In this document: in pieces, positions 36,503 to 48,528 of the stretch | Position numbering within the stretch: the first letter of the stretch is position 1 | How the letters are laid out: each line of letters begins with the position of its first letter | From: Utricularia gibba | Lineage: Eukaryota > Streptophyta > Magnoliopsida > Lamiales > Lentibulariaceae | Direction of reading: 5' to 3' | NCBI GenBank assembly: GCA_002189035.1 | Contig: NEEC01000007.1 | Location: 2,728,001 to 2,792,000 of the forward strand | DNA: 64,000 nt | Made by a program: the position numbers and the translations under genes | Notes under the pieces: generated by a model | Databases searched by the model: none | Seen by the model: the letters and a program-made list of their open reading frames with translations, nothing else | Told to the model about the DNA's origin: nothing

Positions 36503-39500
36503 TTATACGTCTGGCTCTCGTACAGAAACTGGCAAGTCGAGCTCTGGTTCGACTTCACCCAGAGGAGAGAAGAAGGAAGCCACCATGTCGTCGCTAACTT
36601 CCTCCAAGGTGGGTGGATTCCACTGAAAAGTGATACAGGAGAGAGGCTCCCCATGTTGACCATTACCTTATGTTTACATGTAACTGTGTTTACTAGAGAG
36701 AGACTGCATACCTTAGGAGCAAAATCCTTATCTACCAATCTTGCACGTATGCCCTTCAAGATAAAAGGGAAACAAATTGAGCGAGGTTTTGTTTTTACAC
36801 TCCAATTGGCTAACAAAACAAGACTGATATTCGAACAAGAATGATCATTTTGAGGTCAAGAAAAAAGGATACCTCACAGAAATCATCTGACACTCGTCTT
36901 GATATGAACCTAAGAGATATGCGATACTCGCGAGTGAGGCATTGGTCAAGGGTCTGAAATCTACCTTCACGAATCTTAAAAAATGGCATGAAAATATGAG
37001 TTAAAATTAACTAGAGATAGAGGAGATGATGGTGTGCTAGCACAAGAGAGCATACTGATTGTAAAGCCACTTTCAAGCTCAATGGGGATGCTTCCTTGAT
37101 TTTGTCCAGCACAAGAGCACACCACTTATCACTGGAACCAGAAGCTTTATCCTCCTTCAGGACAATATAAAACGTAGCAGAATGTCTTGACAGAAACAAT
37201 ATACTATAGAAGATTCATCTAGGAATTACCAGTGCTGTAACAATTTCCTCCACTGTGTCATGGCAGAAAACTTCATCAATTGCTTCCATCCTAAATTATG
37301 TTAACGTTTTTTCAAGTATAAAAAACCAAAAATACACAGTGGTAGTATTGCAGGTACCATACGCCCAAAGGATGAGAATAGAAAACTTACTTATGAAGCA
37401 CACTTGTCTTTTCTGGATAGACTAAGCTACCATATTGAGCGAGAGAACTCCCAATGACAGAAGGATCATCAGTTATTAATTTACCTAGGCGTTCTTCAAT
37501 CCATGGGAGTTTCTGTCAAGGAAACTAAGTTACTGATAGCATCGATACACAAGTTCCAAGTAAAATGGCCTGAGTTGTATCAAACATACTTCCTTAGGTG
37601 AGTAATGTGTAGCAAGACTACAGCCCATCATGTCAGCGCCATTCAACTTATCCCCTGTAAGAGCTAGATATTCACCTATGGTCACAGATCATCAGTCAGT
37701 TGTCCGTTGGAGGTGTTCAGCAGGGGGGGGGGGGGGGACAAGAATGCTGGCTGTTAGCGGTAGAGACTCAATGTCTAATTCCTAAAACATTCATTTTGAA
37801 ACACAACGGTTTTTGTAACTTGCACAAAAGCAAATTTTATCAAATCAGAACAACACCTAAATAGCCAGGAAGGCGAGAAAGGTAGTACGAAGACCCAGCA
37901 TCCGGATGGAAACCCAGTTGAACCTCTGGAACTGAGAAAACCTGAAATTAGAGGCCCAAATTCAATGGTCAGAAGATTAGAGAAATGTTCTTAACAAAAA
38001 AAAAACTGATGGCAGGCTGATAAAAAAATGAACAACATGCCGAATCTCAAACAACGAATTTCATACAGTTCTATCAGTAACGATGCGGAACATCCCATGA
38101 ATTGGAATACCTCCTCCGCCTCCCATTACAATACCGTCCATTACTGCAACCTGAGAAATGGCAGAATCACCAAACAATTCAGCTACAGTACTTTAGGAAC
38201 AGTTCAGCCGACAAAAACAGGATACATGAAGACTCTCATGTCAACAAGGCATGTATTTTCCCTGCCAACCTTCTTAACAAGAACATGACAAAACGAGTTG
38301 ATTTAGATTTCCAACTCAGGATGCAGAATTGCCTCTCATACTAAACATAATGATTTCAGGAAAGAAAACTCACATGCGGCCTGAGATATGTACCCAACAC
38401 ATAGACAAATTTGTACAAACTCCGAAAAAACTCCTTGCATGCATCAGTATTACCTGAAAGTAAATTAAGCAATTGAAAGAATAACCAAGAGTCATTACCT
38501 TAAGGAAAAAATTACATTAAGGTGCTTTTCGAACAAACATGCCTTTAGGAAGTAGCAAATAAAATAATGATAAAAAGGGCGCTTATCACAATGAGCATGA
38601 AGATAACCTTCACTAATTTTCTTGAACAGCTCAACGACATCAGTTCCAGAGCAGAATGCCTTCCCACTGGCTCCCTTCAAGAACAACAAAAAAATTAGGA
38701 GAAGTCCAAAATGTATTTTTCAGTAGCAGAATTACAAAGTCATCACCTTCATTGTGACGAATCCAATGTCTGAATTGTCCTCCCAAGACTCATATAAACG
38801 ATTCAATCGAGCCACCTGTAATTCAATGCGTGAAATATGGAATGCATAAGCAGTTCATTTGAACTCCTAAAACATAAAAAGACATGGATGAACAACAGCT
38901 ATTTTGAATTTATACAGGAAGTTAATTGAACAAGAACATGCTTGACTATAGTTTCCCAATCTAAAAGCAGTGCATATGATGCATACAACTCAATGAGTAG
39001 AAAACAGGTAGCGAAATGAACCTGACCATTGAAGATGAAAGAGCATTCAGTGAAGATGGCCTGTTGAGAATCGCGGCCCTTGAATTAGCCCTTCCTTCCA
39101 CTAACACCTGTACGTTTAATGAATTAGAATGACAAAAAGCTATCTAAAAAGGTAACACAGGCAGATAAAGACAGCAATTTGAGCAAAATATCATCACATA
39201 TGCCTCCTTTAAACCTCAGTACCGGGTATACGACAAAATCACAAACCAGGGCGACACTGCTCCAACAAAAACACGGCGCATTTGTCTGATGCCTGAACTT
39301 TGACATTGCCCCAACCGGAGAGCCCACAAATTTGAAGTATCCCGAATGCAATACAGAGAATTACAAAACCCCAAAAATGAGAGGAAGAGAAAAATCAATC
39401 CTTGCCTCTTGTTGCAGACAATCGGGCTGCGCATAATTGGGAAGAGCAGAAAAGCTTCTCCTATGCCATGAACCGACGCCACCCTTATTCCAACGACTCA

Positions 39501-39528
39501 GGTGAAACAAGAACCTCCCCTTCGCCAT
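36503..39528 (-). CDS. 3-hydroxyisobutyryl-CoA hydrolase-like protein, mitochondrial (crotonase family)
   Basis: Fourteen minus-strand exons: 39406-39528, 39027-39107, 38747-38815, 38608-38674, 38374-38453, 38067-38150, 37857-37941, 37590-37675, 37391-37512, 37230-37290, 37056-37154, 36873-36974, 36712-36753, 36503-36622, giving 407 codons (406 residues). A basic, Ser/Arg-rich presequence (MAKGRFLFHLSRWNKGG) suggests mitochondria. Crotonase motifs: LNRPSSLNALSSSM, GKAFCSGTDV (oxyanion region), MDGIVMGGGGGIPIHG, and VPEVQLGFHPDAGSSYYLSRL with the catalytic-type Glu at about 174 and Asp at about 182. It is closest to the plant HIBCH-like protein 3 group, linked to valine breakdown, though that group's substrate is not well proven. 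Intron 1 has a GC donor (GAG/GCAAGG). Intron 7 holds a 16-base run of G near 37722. Confidence 0.88.
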
Positions 39529-41103
39529 TCTCACAAATGATTAAGATTTCAGTTCATTCAGGCTGGGGATCCTTTTTCTTTTATATTTTCGGCTTCTTTA
39601 GAGCGGCGGCGCGTGAACTCCCCAGCAAAACCAACTATTCGTTGCTCGGGAAATTTTACTACACATCCCCCAAAATATATATAATAATAACACACCGTGG
39701 AATTCTCGCATTTCGAAAATTCCTTTTACGAATATAATATTTCGAAATAAATATTGAAAATTCATTTATCGACATACTTTTTTTTTTTTTGTTTTTACTA
39801 GCATTACCAATGTTCTGGAAAACAATAATAGTTTTTCACAAATTTTGTATATTTTATGAATGAAAAGTTAAAGTTTGTGCTTCTTAAACCTCACATTTTT
39901 TACAAACTTCAGAATAATCATCTAATGTTCGAATCAAGACGCTGCAGGAGGATGAAGAATCAGCTCCAATGCATGGGCAACGAGCAGGTTAAAAGAAGCA
40001 GGAGAATAAAGCAAATGGGAGGACAAGGAGAGCTTTACCTGCTAATGATGATGGGATGAACTGCTTGAAACTGCAGCTTGAAACAGGAAAGGAAAGTTGG
40101 TGTATGAGAAATGGCTCAAGTTCTGAGCATATGATGAACTGGTAGTCGTTTATGGCTTGCTAATCTAACCAGCAGCCAAGACAAACCAGCCCACTGTCCA
40201 AACGAAACGAAAAATTCAACGCAATGAACGTAAATATGGATCTAGTATGCTCCACAGAACAGAACTTTCAAGAAAACTAACCAGGAGAGGTTGAGGAATC
40301 AGGTAGAGTGATGAAAAAGCTCAAGGTAAGTGCATCCATGGAGGGGAAGAATGTGGCTTTGATTTCTATGGCCATATAATGAGGGGAGAGTATAGCAGCA
40401 GGTGGCATATTATGGCGATGTGTATGCTGCCCCATTCATGTAAACGAATTGTAACTGCTGTCTCATTTGGAAGGAACTGCTTTCTCTAATGTAAACCATT
40501 AGAGAAATATACCATATTTTGAAAACAACTTGCTTTCCGCAAGAATGTATCTCCTTTTTCAAAGCATCACCAGTAGCAAAATCGAGAAATCGAAGGACAC
40601 CATGATTACTATATTTCAAAAGTATCAACAGATGCGGTACTTAATTCGAAAAGGGAGAAACTGTTAGCAGTAGCCTACATGAGCATTTGTATTGAAAGAG
40701 AGTATTTCCCAGTTGCCTGAGACACTGGCACATCAAAGCCTCAGCACCAAAAGATGTCCTGAAACAAGGGAAACAGTACTAGATTCCAAAGGCCATGGGA
40801 TTGAATGAAATGCAGTCAATCAGAGAGCAAAAAAGCCATGAAAAACTGCTTTAAAAGAAATGATTGTTGGTCAGGCTCTCTGCTTCCAATTTCGTATACT
40901 TTTCTCTTCTCAAGCAATCCTTAGTCATTACCTCAGATCAGCCCCAATTGGCTGTCTTCTCATGAATCAATCAATTCTATTCTCCGACAAACATAGAGCA
41001 ATAGAAACTGCGAAAAGAAAAATCCCCTGGACCAAAAATACTGAGAATTTTTTTACACACCGCCTCGAGAATTCCGTGCATCAAGTGGCCCGTGGCAACT
41101 TCA
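39529..41103. other. Intergenic: HIBCH-like promoter and possible 3' region of the micropeptide gene
   Basis: Composition is ordinary for this window. Open frames such as 40410-40628 (minus) and 40860-41198 (plus) carry no domain. A long 3' untranslated region of the micropeptide gene could occupy the right part. No RNA gene or element ends seen. Confidence 0.4.
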
Positions 41104-41337
41104 CTAGTGAGATTTCCTTCTCGATTGCTGTTTATCAGTTGCTAACCTGTAAATCCAGTAAACCTAGGGAAAGAAAAACCTCAGAATCAAACAGATAGTC
41201 GGTGAAACAAAAAGTTGTCATCAAGAAACAAGGATCCAAACCAATGCGAGCAAATGAGCGAGAACCAGCATGACGATCATTAGAGGAACGAAATCGAGAA
41301 ACCATGGACGAATCGGAGCCTGATGCGGATTCGCCAT
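41104..41337 (-). CDS. 51-residue single-pass membrane micropeptide
   Basis: Too short for ordinary frame lists. Two minus-strand exons, 41242-41337 (32 codons) and 41104-41163 (19 codons plus stop), join in phase 0 across a 78-bp GT-AG intron (donor GCATTG/GTTTGG, acceptor CCCTAG/GTTTAC). The protein begins MANPHQAPIRPWFLDFVPLM, continues into the hydrophobic segment IVMLVLAHLLALVYWIYRLA, and ends DKQQSRRKSH. So it has a short polar N-terminus with a proline-rich turn, one membrane helix with aromatic residues at its end, and a basic tail likely on the cytosolic side. I believe similar 50-residue proteins occur in other plants as unnamed membrane proteins, but I cannot prove it here. Function unknown. 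Confidence 0.7.
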
Positions 41338-41764
41338 TGCAGTTGCTCCACTGGCGCGCAATTTGCTGCGAGTAGAACGAACTAAATAGAAAATGATAAA
41401 ATAAATTCGGATAAATGGAAAGAAAAGATGCTTGAGGGCATTAGTGTAATATATTTTGAAATTTATATATTTAGTAGATTTTCAATTTGTAATATAATAT
41501 ACATACTCATTTCAATATAAATAATTCAATTACATTATTAATTCAACTATCTTAATAAAGTACTTTTAGGTTTAGACTCATTTAAATGTCCACCTTTGGG
41601 CATTGAACCAGGAAACCAGGAAACAATCACAGCAACATATGATCACCTCATGCTTCTACTTATGATGCTATATTGTCAAACATGCAATCCGATTCTCGAA
41701 AAGATGAATTCACTTCCGATTACACTTGCAGTGCAGTCATCTTCTAAGGATCCAAGGGCCGGGT
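41338..41764. other. Spacer between the micropeptide and mS41 genes
   Basis: AT-rich from about 41390 to 41600. It should hold the micropeptide promoter and the mS41 3' untranslated region. Nothing else is visible. Confidence 0.4.
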
Positions 41765-42563
41765 TCATGTGCTTTGGGGCAAGTTTCTCGGCCTCCATAG
41801 CCCAAGTCTGTACTTGTGGGCATATTTTAGTATCAGCTTTCTCTGCAGCAAAGAAAGAAGCTTCCATATAAGAATTTCTCCAATGTAGGGTACTAGTAAG
41901 TTCCACAAGAAATATGAAATCAACCATCGATTTAGAAGAAACTATACAAGAGTGGTGCAGCAGACAAATAATGTCAAGAAGGTAAGAAATGAAGTGAAGT
42001 GGGAAAAGGAACAAAACTATCGGTCAGAAAAAAGGGCTACAAATTTTCTCAAGGATCATAAATCATGTCATGCTAACAGTCATTACTCAACGATAGCAGA
42101 AACGGAATCAAGTCGAGCACCAGATAGGTGTTACTGATACATGCACAAAAATGTTCTTTCCTTTCTTTCAAGAAAAAAGTTGAACAAATAACTCTTCTTA
42201 CATCTTGGCAACGGATTCCAAGTCTCTTAAGTTTGATGGTCCGCGTGACAAGCAGCCTCTGCAAGTCCCCGATCTCTGCTTCGAGCTTTTCAGTGTGTGA
42301 CTCCAATCCTTTCCCTACACCCTTCAAGAATTCTGGGATCCCAACCTTCACTGAAACACACATTTTTTTTTGGAAAATATAGAAGGTCATGAATGCTTCA
42401 TGCATCACGTAAGTGTGATAATAATAAGAACTAGAAGGGACAGAAAAATACCCATGTAATCGCCCATTTTGGAGTAGAATCTACCCAATCCAGGTTCAAG
42501 ATTCTTATTTCCAATGAAAGACGATGACCTTGTACTCCAAAAAATTAGTTGCCTCCAAGCCAT
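41765..42563 (-). CDS. IGR-motif protein, mitochondrial small ribosomal subunit protein mS41 homologue
   Basis: Three minus-strand exons, 42452-42563, 42202-42350 and 41765-41842, join to 113 codons (112 residues). The N-terminus MAWRQLIFWSTRSSSFIG is basic and Ser-rich, a likely mitochondrial presequence. The IGR domain follows: VGIPEFLKGVGKGLESHTEK, then LLVTRTIKLKRLGIRCQD, and in the third exon RKLILKYAHKYRLGLWRPRN. Yeast Fyv4 and plant members of this family are mS41, near the mRNA exit region of the mitoribosome. The third exon is very short and lies within a longer frame of the wrong phase, so automated callers may miss it. A leader intron upstream is likely (acceptor TTTTCAG near 42612). 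Confidence 0.82.
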
Positions 42564-44781
42564 TCGTAAAAGTAGTGTACAGAAACCTAAAATGTTAATG
42601 GGTACACCAACCTGAAAACATAATGAAAAGCTTAAATACACCATATGAAATATGAGACACCAAAGAAGCAGTAGTTCATGAATACTGTCCTGTAATCCTA
42701 GACTCCGAGAAGCTCGATAAACATCCCCAAAAGACTCTACTCAATAAGCTACAAATTACTTCAATTTCTCGCTGCAGTACCCATGCGGCACCCAGAATTC
42801 ACTTCCCAAGTAAAGCCAATCACATCCTCAACATCCCAAAATAATGAATGTGGGCATAATTAAGGAATAACAGAGTTTCAAGCCTCCATTTACACCAGCA
42901 TTCCCCGGATGCAAAATTATAAACACAAACGAAAGCAAATAGGCTGTGTATATTACATCCACTTAGTCACAAATCTCCATTTACCCAAAGATTCTACCGT
43001 AGATGTCGAAGGAAAACGCCTACTCTTCCCCTTTTGTACGAGATATCTCCACCCCCACGGCCACGGGAACGCCGAAATCGCAGATTTGAGGAAGATGACC
43101 CTGTCGACTGGTGTGTGTTAAGTTTCGTTCACAGGCCCAATTTTACTGATTTTCAGTCTAACAGGTCGGCCCATTTGATAAATATATCTGATCGGTTCTA
43201 ATATGTATTCCAAATTATATATATTAAAATCAATTTTAAAATTAGCTTTTAAATTTTAAAACTGTTTTATAAAATAAATTATATTATAAAAAATTCATAT
43301 ATATTAATTATATAATTTAATAAGAATAAATAGAGATATTTTTAAGGGATGTATAAAGTAAATATTATAATTTTTCTATTGAATCTTTTATCTAGTCATT
43401 AAAATGAAGATTAAATATATTTGATAGTTTTTTCATTAAATATAAGAATGGGAATTTATAAAAATGAAATAAAATCATTTCAATAAATTTAAATCACATA
43501 ACCTACCCTTGTTTTAGATTTGGAGAATTTTGATTCGAAAACCGACAAATACAAATAGGCAATCATTCCTTCAATCACTGTCTCTATCGGTAAATGCACA
43601 TGCATTAATACATGCCCAGTGAAATACCGTAAACGCCCCTACGTCATTAGTAGGTAGGTACCCCTGCAAGGGTAGCTACTCGAAACAAAAGGATGACTAC
43701 CCTGTTTGACTTTAGAAGTTAAAATTAAATGTTTGGTAAACTGCTTTAATTAGTTCCATAGTAAAATTAATTGAGATTAATTTACACAAAAACGAATATT
43801 TTAAATACATATGGATATGTTTTATAGAAATTATTATTTCATAAATATTTAACATTTTCTTGATATAAAGTTTTAACAAACTTGAATAATAATTAAAACC
43901 AAAATCTTTTTGAAATATAAAAATAATATTTATTCCATTATCATTATATTAATTAAATTGATTAATAGATATTATTTATCGTCAATGTTTGATGAAGCTT
44001 CACATCAGCCCTAACTAGACGCGGGGGAGCCTGTGACCGTTGCATCTTTTGCTTTCGAAAAGCGGAAGCTTTGACATCATGGCAGCGTTCCGGTCTTTTT
44101 CTGTAGATTGCTCAGGTTTTAAGGTTATTTTCGTTTAAGGTCGTCGGCGTCCTTGTCCTGGAAGAGCAAATCATTTCACGAGCTCGCTCTCCACCGTAGC
44201 ATGCCAGTGGTTGAATGAATTGTGTACATCACCGCATTTACTGTGGCGTCTGTGACTGGAGATTGGAGACGTCGATGCCCCCTTTTCTTTCCCTCTCTGC
44301 GTGCCTCCCAGTACCTCCATGTGGCAGTGACAGAATTCTTGTCCCCTGATCTTTTTCCCCTCCACGCATCTTCTCAAAAGGTGAAAGGAAAGGATTTTTG
44401 CATTTGAACTCTTTGTTGGTTATCTCAAAGAATCTGTATCTGTCTATTATTCCCTAGTGCTCGATATCTGTGATAGATGCAGGTGGGTATTGTGATTTTA
44501 CATACAGATTTTTTTTTTTTTATGCTTGATGTTGGTTATAAAGATTTTTTTTTGTCATTGGCATTTGTGCATTGTTTTTGGGTGTGCTGGGATAGATCTG
44601 TTTAATTTCCTTGTGCAAACCCCAAATTCGGAAAGCCATATGTGAACATGTTATCTCAGCTGTGAAAGAAAGCATTCTTGTAAGTTCTGATTTTTATACT
44701 ATTTCCGATTCTCTTTTGTTTGATTTCGTTGTATTTGCTTATCTATATGCAGATTGTTTAAGGGAGTGTTAGAAAGTTAAT
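42564..44781. other. Intergenic with two 5' leaders facing away
   Basis: The left end holds the mS41 leader (first leader exon probably about 43000-43110). 43140-44000 is AT-rich spacer. From about 44030 the composition is mixed, and the transcript leader of the NRG2-like gene, probably with an intron, runs to 44781. No supported gene. Confidence 0.45.
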
Positions 44782-47214
44782 ATGGGTTGTGCTCAGTCGA
44801 CGGTAGATAATGAGCATTCAGTGGCTAGATGTAAGAAAAGGAGGAATCTTATGAAAGAGGCTGTGGCTGTGAGACATGCTTTTGCAGCAGCCCACGCTGG
44901 TTACACTGTGGCTCTCAAGGAGACTGGTGCAGCTTTGAGTGATTATGCTCAAGGTGAGTTTCCTGCTCCGCATCCTGAGGAAGGAGTGCCGTCTGAGTTG
45001 CCAGTTTCGGAGAAGCCACGGCCACCTCCACCACCTCATGTGGAATCGAGCCTTCCCCCTCCTCCACCGCCCCTTCCAACCTTTTCTCCTGCTGCGCCTC
45101 CACTGAAACGTGCTACTACAATGCCACCAGCATTGCTGCATTCCGAGAATGTGAAGAGAAGTATGAAAGGTGGTGAAAATGGTGAGAGTGTTGTCTATGA
45201 TGATGATGAGGAGGAGGAGAAGGGAGGATTACATAGGAGGAAGAAAGGAGTTGGGAGAAGGGCAATGGAGGCGCCTCAACAGACTTCACCCAATCCAGAT
45301 ACTCCACCTGAAATAAGGGGAGTGGTATGGGATTATTTTTTCAATGACGAAATGCCCCAACCAACAGTGGATGAGGTTCAAGAGGAGGAGGAGTATATAG
45401 AAGAGCAAGCTCAAAATGCTAAGGTGAACTTTAATGACTTTGAAGAGAATGGTGACTTCACAACACCTGAAAAGCAGGGAAAATATGAAGAGGTTGCCGA
45501 AGATTTTATGACACCTGAAAAAGCATCCGCAACTGTCTCCACGGAGAAACAGTTTCTGCATACGATTTCAGCACCACCCACGGTGAGTCAACTCGGCACA
45601 ACAAACAAAAATGTGGTGAGAAGGAATAATGCTGGAGAGCTGCTGAGAATGCTGAGTCAGATTGATGATCAGTTCCTCAAGGCATCTGAAAGTGCACAGG
45701 AGGTGTCTAAGATTCTTGAAGCTATAAAACTGCATTATCATTCAAATTTTGTAGATAATCGAGGTTCTCAATCAGATTCTATAGCATTTCTTAGATACTT
45801 TCAACGCATTAATGCTTCCTGTGATTTCAAAGCTCACGGTGATGCTTGATATTTTCAGGACACATTGACCATGCACAAAGGGTTATGCAAGTGATTACCT
45901 GGAATAAATCTTTTAAAGGTGGTCCAAATGGTGATGTGGCTACAAACAGCGGTGAGGCAGAGGACACTGAGACACATGCCACTGTGTTAGATAAGTTGCT
46001 GGCATGGGAGAAGAAGCTATTTGAAGAAGTAAAGGTGAAGCTTATTTACATCTGGTTGAAACCTCATTCTTGGTTTTTAGCTCATATGGATTCCCTTCTT
46101 GAATGTTTCCACAGTCTGCTGAGCTAGTTAAGCTTGAATATCAGCGGAAAGTCAGTGTGTTGAACAAACTGAAAAAACGTAGTGCAAGTCCTGAACAACT
46201 GGAGAAAGCAAAAGCTGCTGTGAGCCATTTGCATATGCGATATATAGTCGATACGCAGTCGTTAGATTCGACTATATCAGAAGTGACTGACATCCGTGAC
46301 AAGCAGCTGTATCCTAAGCTTGTGTCCCTTGTTCAAGGGTGAGTTCCCATTTTCACCTTCAAGTCTATCTTTTGTTCCATGCTTTAGTTTTCTTTGAATC
46401 TTGAAGGATGGCCACGATGTGGGAATCTATGTGCGAGCACAGCGACAGCCAGTTGAAGATTGTCTTCGATCTCAAGGTGATAGATGGAGCTGCAGTTCTC
46501 TTCGAGACGACGAAAGGACACCATGAGCGGACTAAGCAGCTTTCTGCAGCAGTTGAACAATGGCACTCCCAGTTTGATAAGCTTGTGACCAGCCAAAGGC
46601 AGTACATCAGCACCCTCAACAACTGGCTGAAGCAGAACCTTGTTCCAATCGAAAGCACACTGAAGGAAAAGCTCTCCTCGCCTCCTAGAAACCCAGCACC
46701 ACCAATCCAGCGATTGCTCAGCTCCTGGAATGACCATCTCGAGAAGCTCCCGGACGAAGTGGCGAAGATCTCGATCTTTTCATTCGCGGAAGTCATAAAG
46801 TCGATATGCATTCATCAAGAGGAGGAAATGAAGCTTAAGGAGAGGTATGAGAATACCAGGAAAGAGTACATCCGCAAGAGACAGGCATTTGAAGACTGGT
46901 ACCAGAAGCATATGATGAAGCATACACCACCTGATGAAAGCAATCCCGAAAGGGCTGTCGATTTGGGTTCGAAAGACCCCATTGTGGAGAGACAGACCGC
47001 TTTGGAAAGCTTGAAAAAGAGACTGGACGAGGAAGCAGAGACTCACAGCAAGCATTGTCTTCAGGTTAGGGAGAAGTCTCTAGCAAGCTTGAAAATCCGG
47101 TTACCGGAGCTATTCCAAGCACTCTCCGATTACTCGCATGCTTGCTTCGACTCATACAAGAGCCTCCGGCTGCTTTTACAGTCGCAGCATCTGAATCAAG
47201 GAGCAAGACAATGA
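44782..47214 (+). CDS. DUF630/DUF632 protein (NRG2-like, also called bZIP-domain class 1 transactivator-like)
   Basis: Four exons: 44782-45763, 45859-46034, 46115-46338, 46407-47214, giving 730 codons (729 residues). The N-terminus [11 protein letters not shown] is an N-myristoylation signal, and the following [21 protein letters not shown] is the DUF630 region. A proline-rich stretch ([20 protein letters not shown], about 80-110) and an acidic middle follow. DUF632 starts about residue 275 ([20 protein letters not shown]) and fills the C-terminal half with long coiled helices. Members include Arabidopsis NRG2, a nitrate-signalling regulator, and rice REL2, a leaf-shape protein; which role applies here cannot be told. 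The last intron splits a Gly codon. All phases agree. Confidence 0.9.
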
Positions 47215-48528
47215 GACTTGTGTTCGAATGTGAAGTTGTTTTTGCATTTTGCCCCCAGTATTTTGTTATATTTCGAAAGTGATCTAATGAATATATTTGT
47301 GAATTAATTTAATTTGAATATATATTCTCTAATGAATTAATTAAAAATGAAAAATGAAAAATGAAAATTGTGAATATTCAAAACAGTACGCCATTTTTTA
47401 ATTGAATTTCCATTTTAGAAAGTAGAAGTCGATCGGGGCCATTGGATCGGAAGGGGACATCTCAGCCGTCGGATTCACCAAGTAGTTTTTAATTTAACGT
47501 TCGTCCCCCTTCTCATGTTTTGAAATCTTTCATTACCGTTCTTGCACTTTTCCTCTCATTTCTCAGGGCATTCTCTATCAAGATTCGTGCTCTGTTACTC
47601 GTGCCTACTACAGATCCGCTATCTCTCGTTAGGCCAGTGGATTTCGTGTACCTGTTTGATTTTCACACGAGATCTTCGCCTGCTAATCGAATGATGTGAA
47701 TGCTTTTGGTGTTGGATTTGAGGTTTAAGTGAGCTAATTGAGGTAAGTTTCTGGAATGAAGCATTGAATTGGAATCTTTTTGGTGTTTTTGAATGTGGGG
47801 GTAGTTTTGGTTTTTGGAGTAAGTGATTCAAACTTGCATGAGTGGTTTTAGGAAGTTGGTTGATGATTTTCCTTGTAATTTTGTTTAGTTTTACCTAGAC
47901 TTTTTACTCATATTTCAGTTTTCGTATGTGGGGTTGTGCTGTGATTATTCTTTTGAATGTTTTTTTTTTTTTTTTGAAACCCGTAATTGAAATTATCCTT
48001 GAATGCTGAGTATTCAAATGGGTATTCTTATTGTTCTGTCACTGGGTATTCTTAGTTCATGTTACCGTGTTCAAGTGGTTTCAGTGGCAATGTTGGCCTG
48101 GTAATTATGTTTCACAGTCGTGTTTGAACGTTTACTTACCGCATTTTGCAGGTACTCTCTTATCTTCATATTAGTCGAAGAGGTGAAATAAGTAGTTTTA
48201 TGATATATGGCTCTTTCACAAAGAGCATGCTGTGTTTGATTTGCTCAAATCAAGCATATGAAGGTGATAATGGTTGCTATGCTTTTATAAACATTGCAAC
48301 TTCTTGATTTCTTGAAGTATGATTAATCAGGTTCGATTGCGCATGCTCCAGTGATTTGCATCTCTGTTATGCTTTTCCTGGCAAGATCTCTTTTCTTATT
48401 ATTTTATCTGATCCCAGGCCGACAACCCCTCTTGTGGTACGGTATTATAGGAATGATTACCAGACGACCTGTTGAGGAACTTGCTCGTAACTTCAGCATC
48501 AGTTACTGTTCTCCTTTCTTAAGTAATT
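47215..48528. other. Spacer and 5' leader of the MYB3R gene
   Basis: AT-rich to about 47400, then mixed. The MYB3R promoter and an intron-bearing leader probably cover 47500-48528. A reverse AACGGT core, as in the mitosis-specific activator (MSA) element that MYB3R proteins bind, is at 47535-47540; a single core can occur by chance. Confidence 0.4.

Noticed and set aside
41676-42014. 112-codon minus-strand frame as the mS41 last exon
   Set aside because: The IGR-family sequence RKLILKYAHKYRLGLW is in a different phase of the same bases, starting at 41842.
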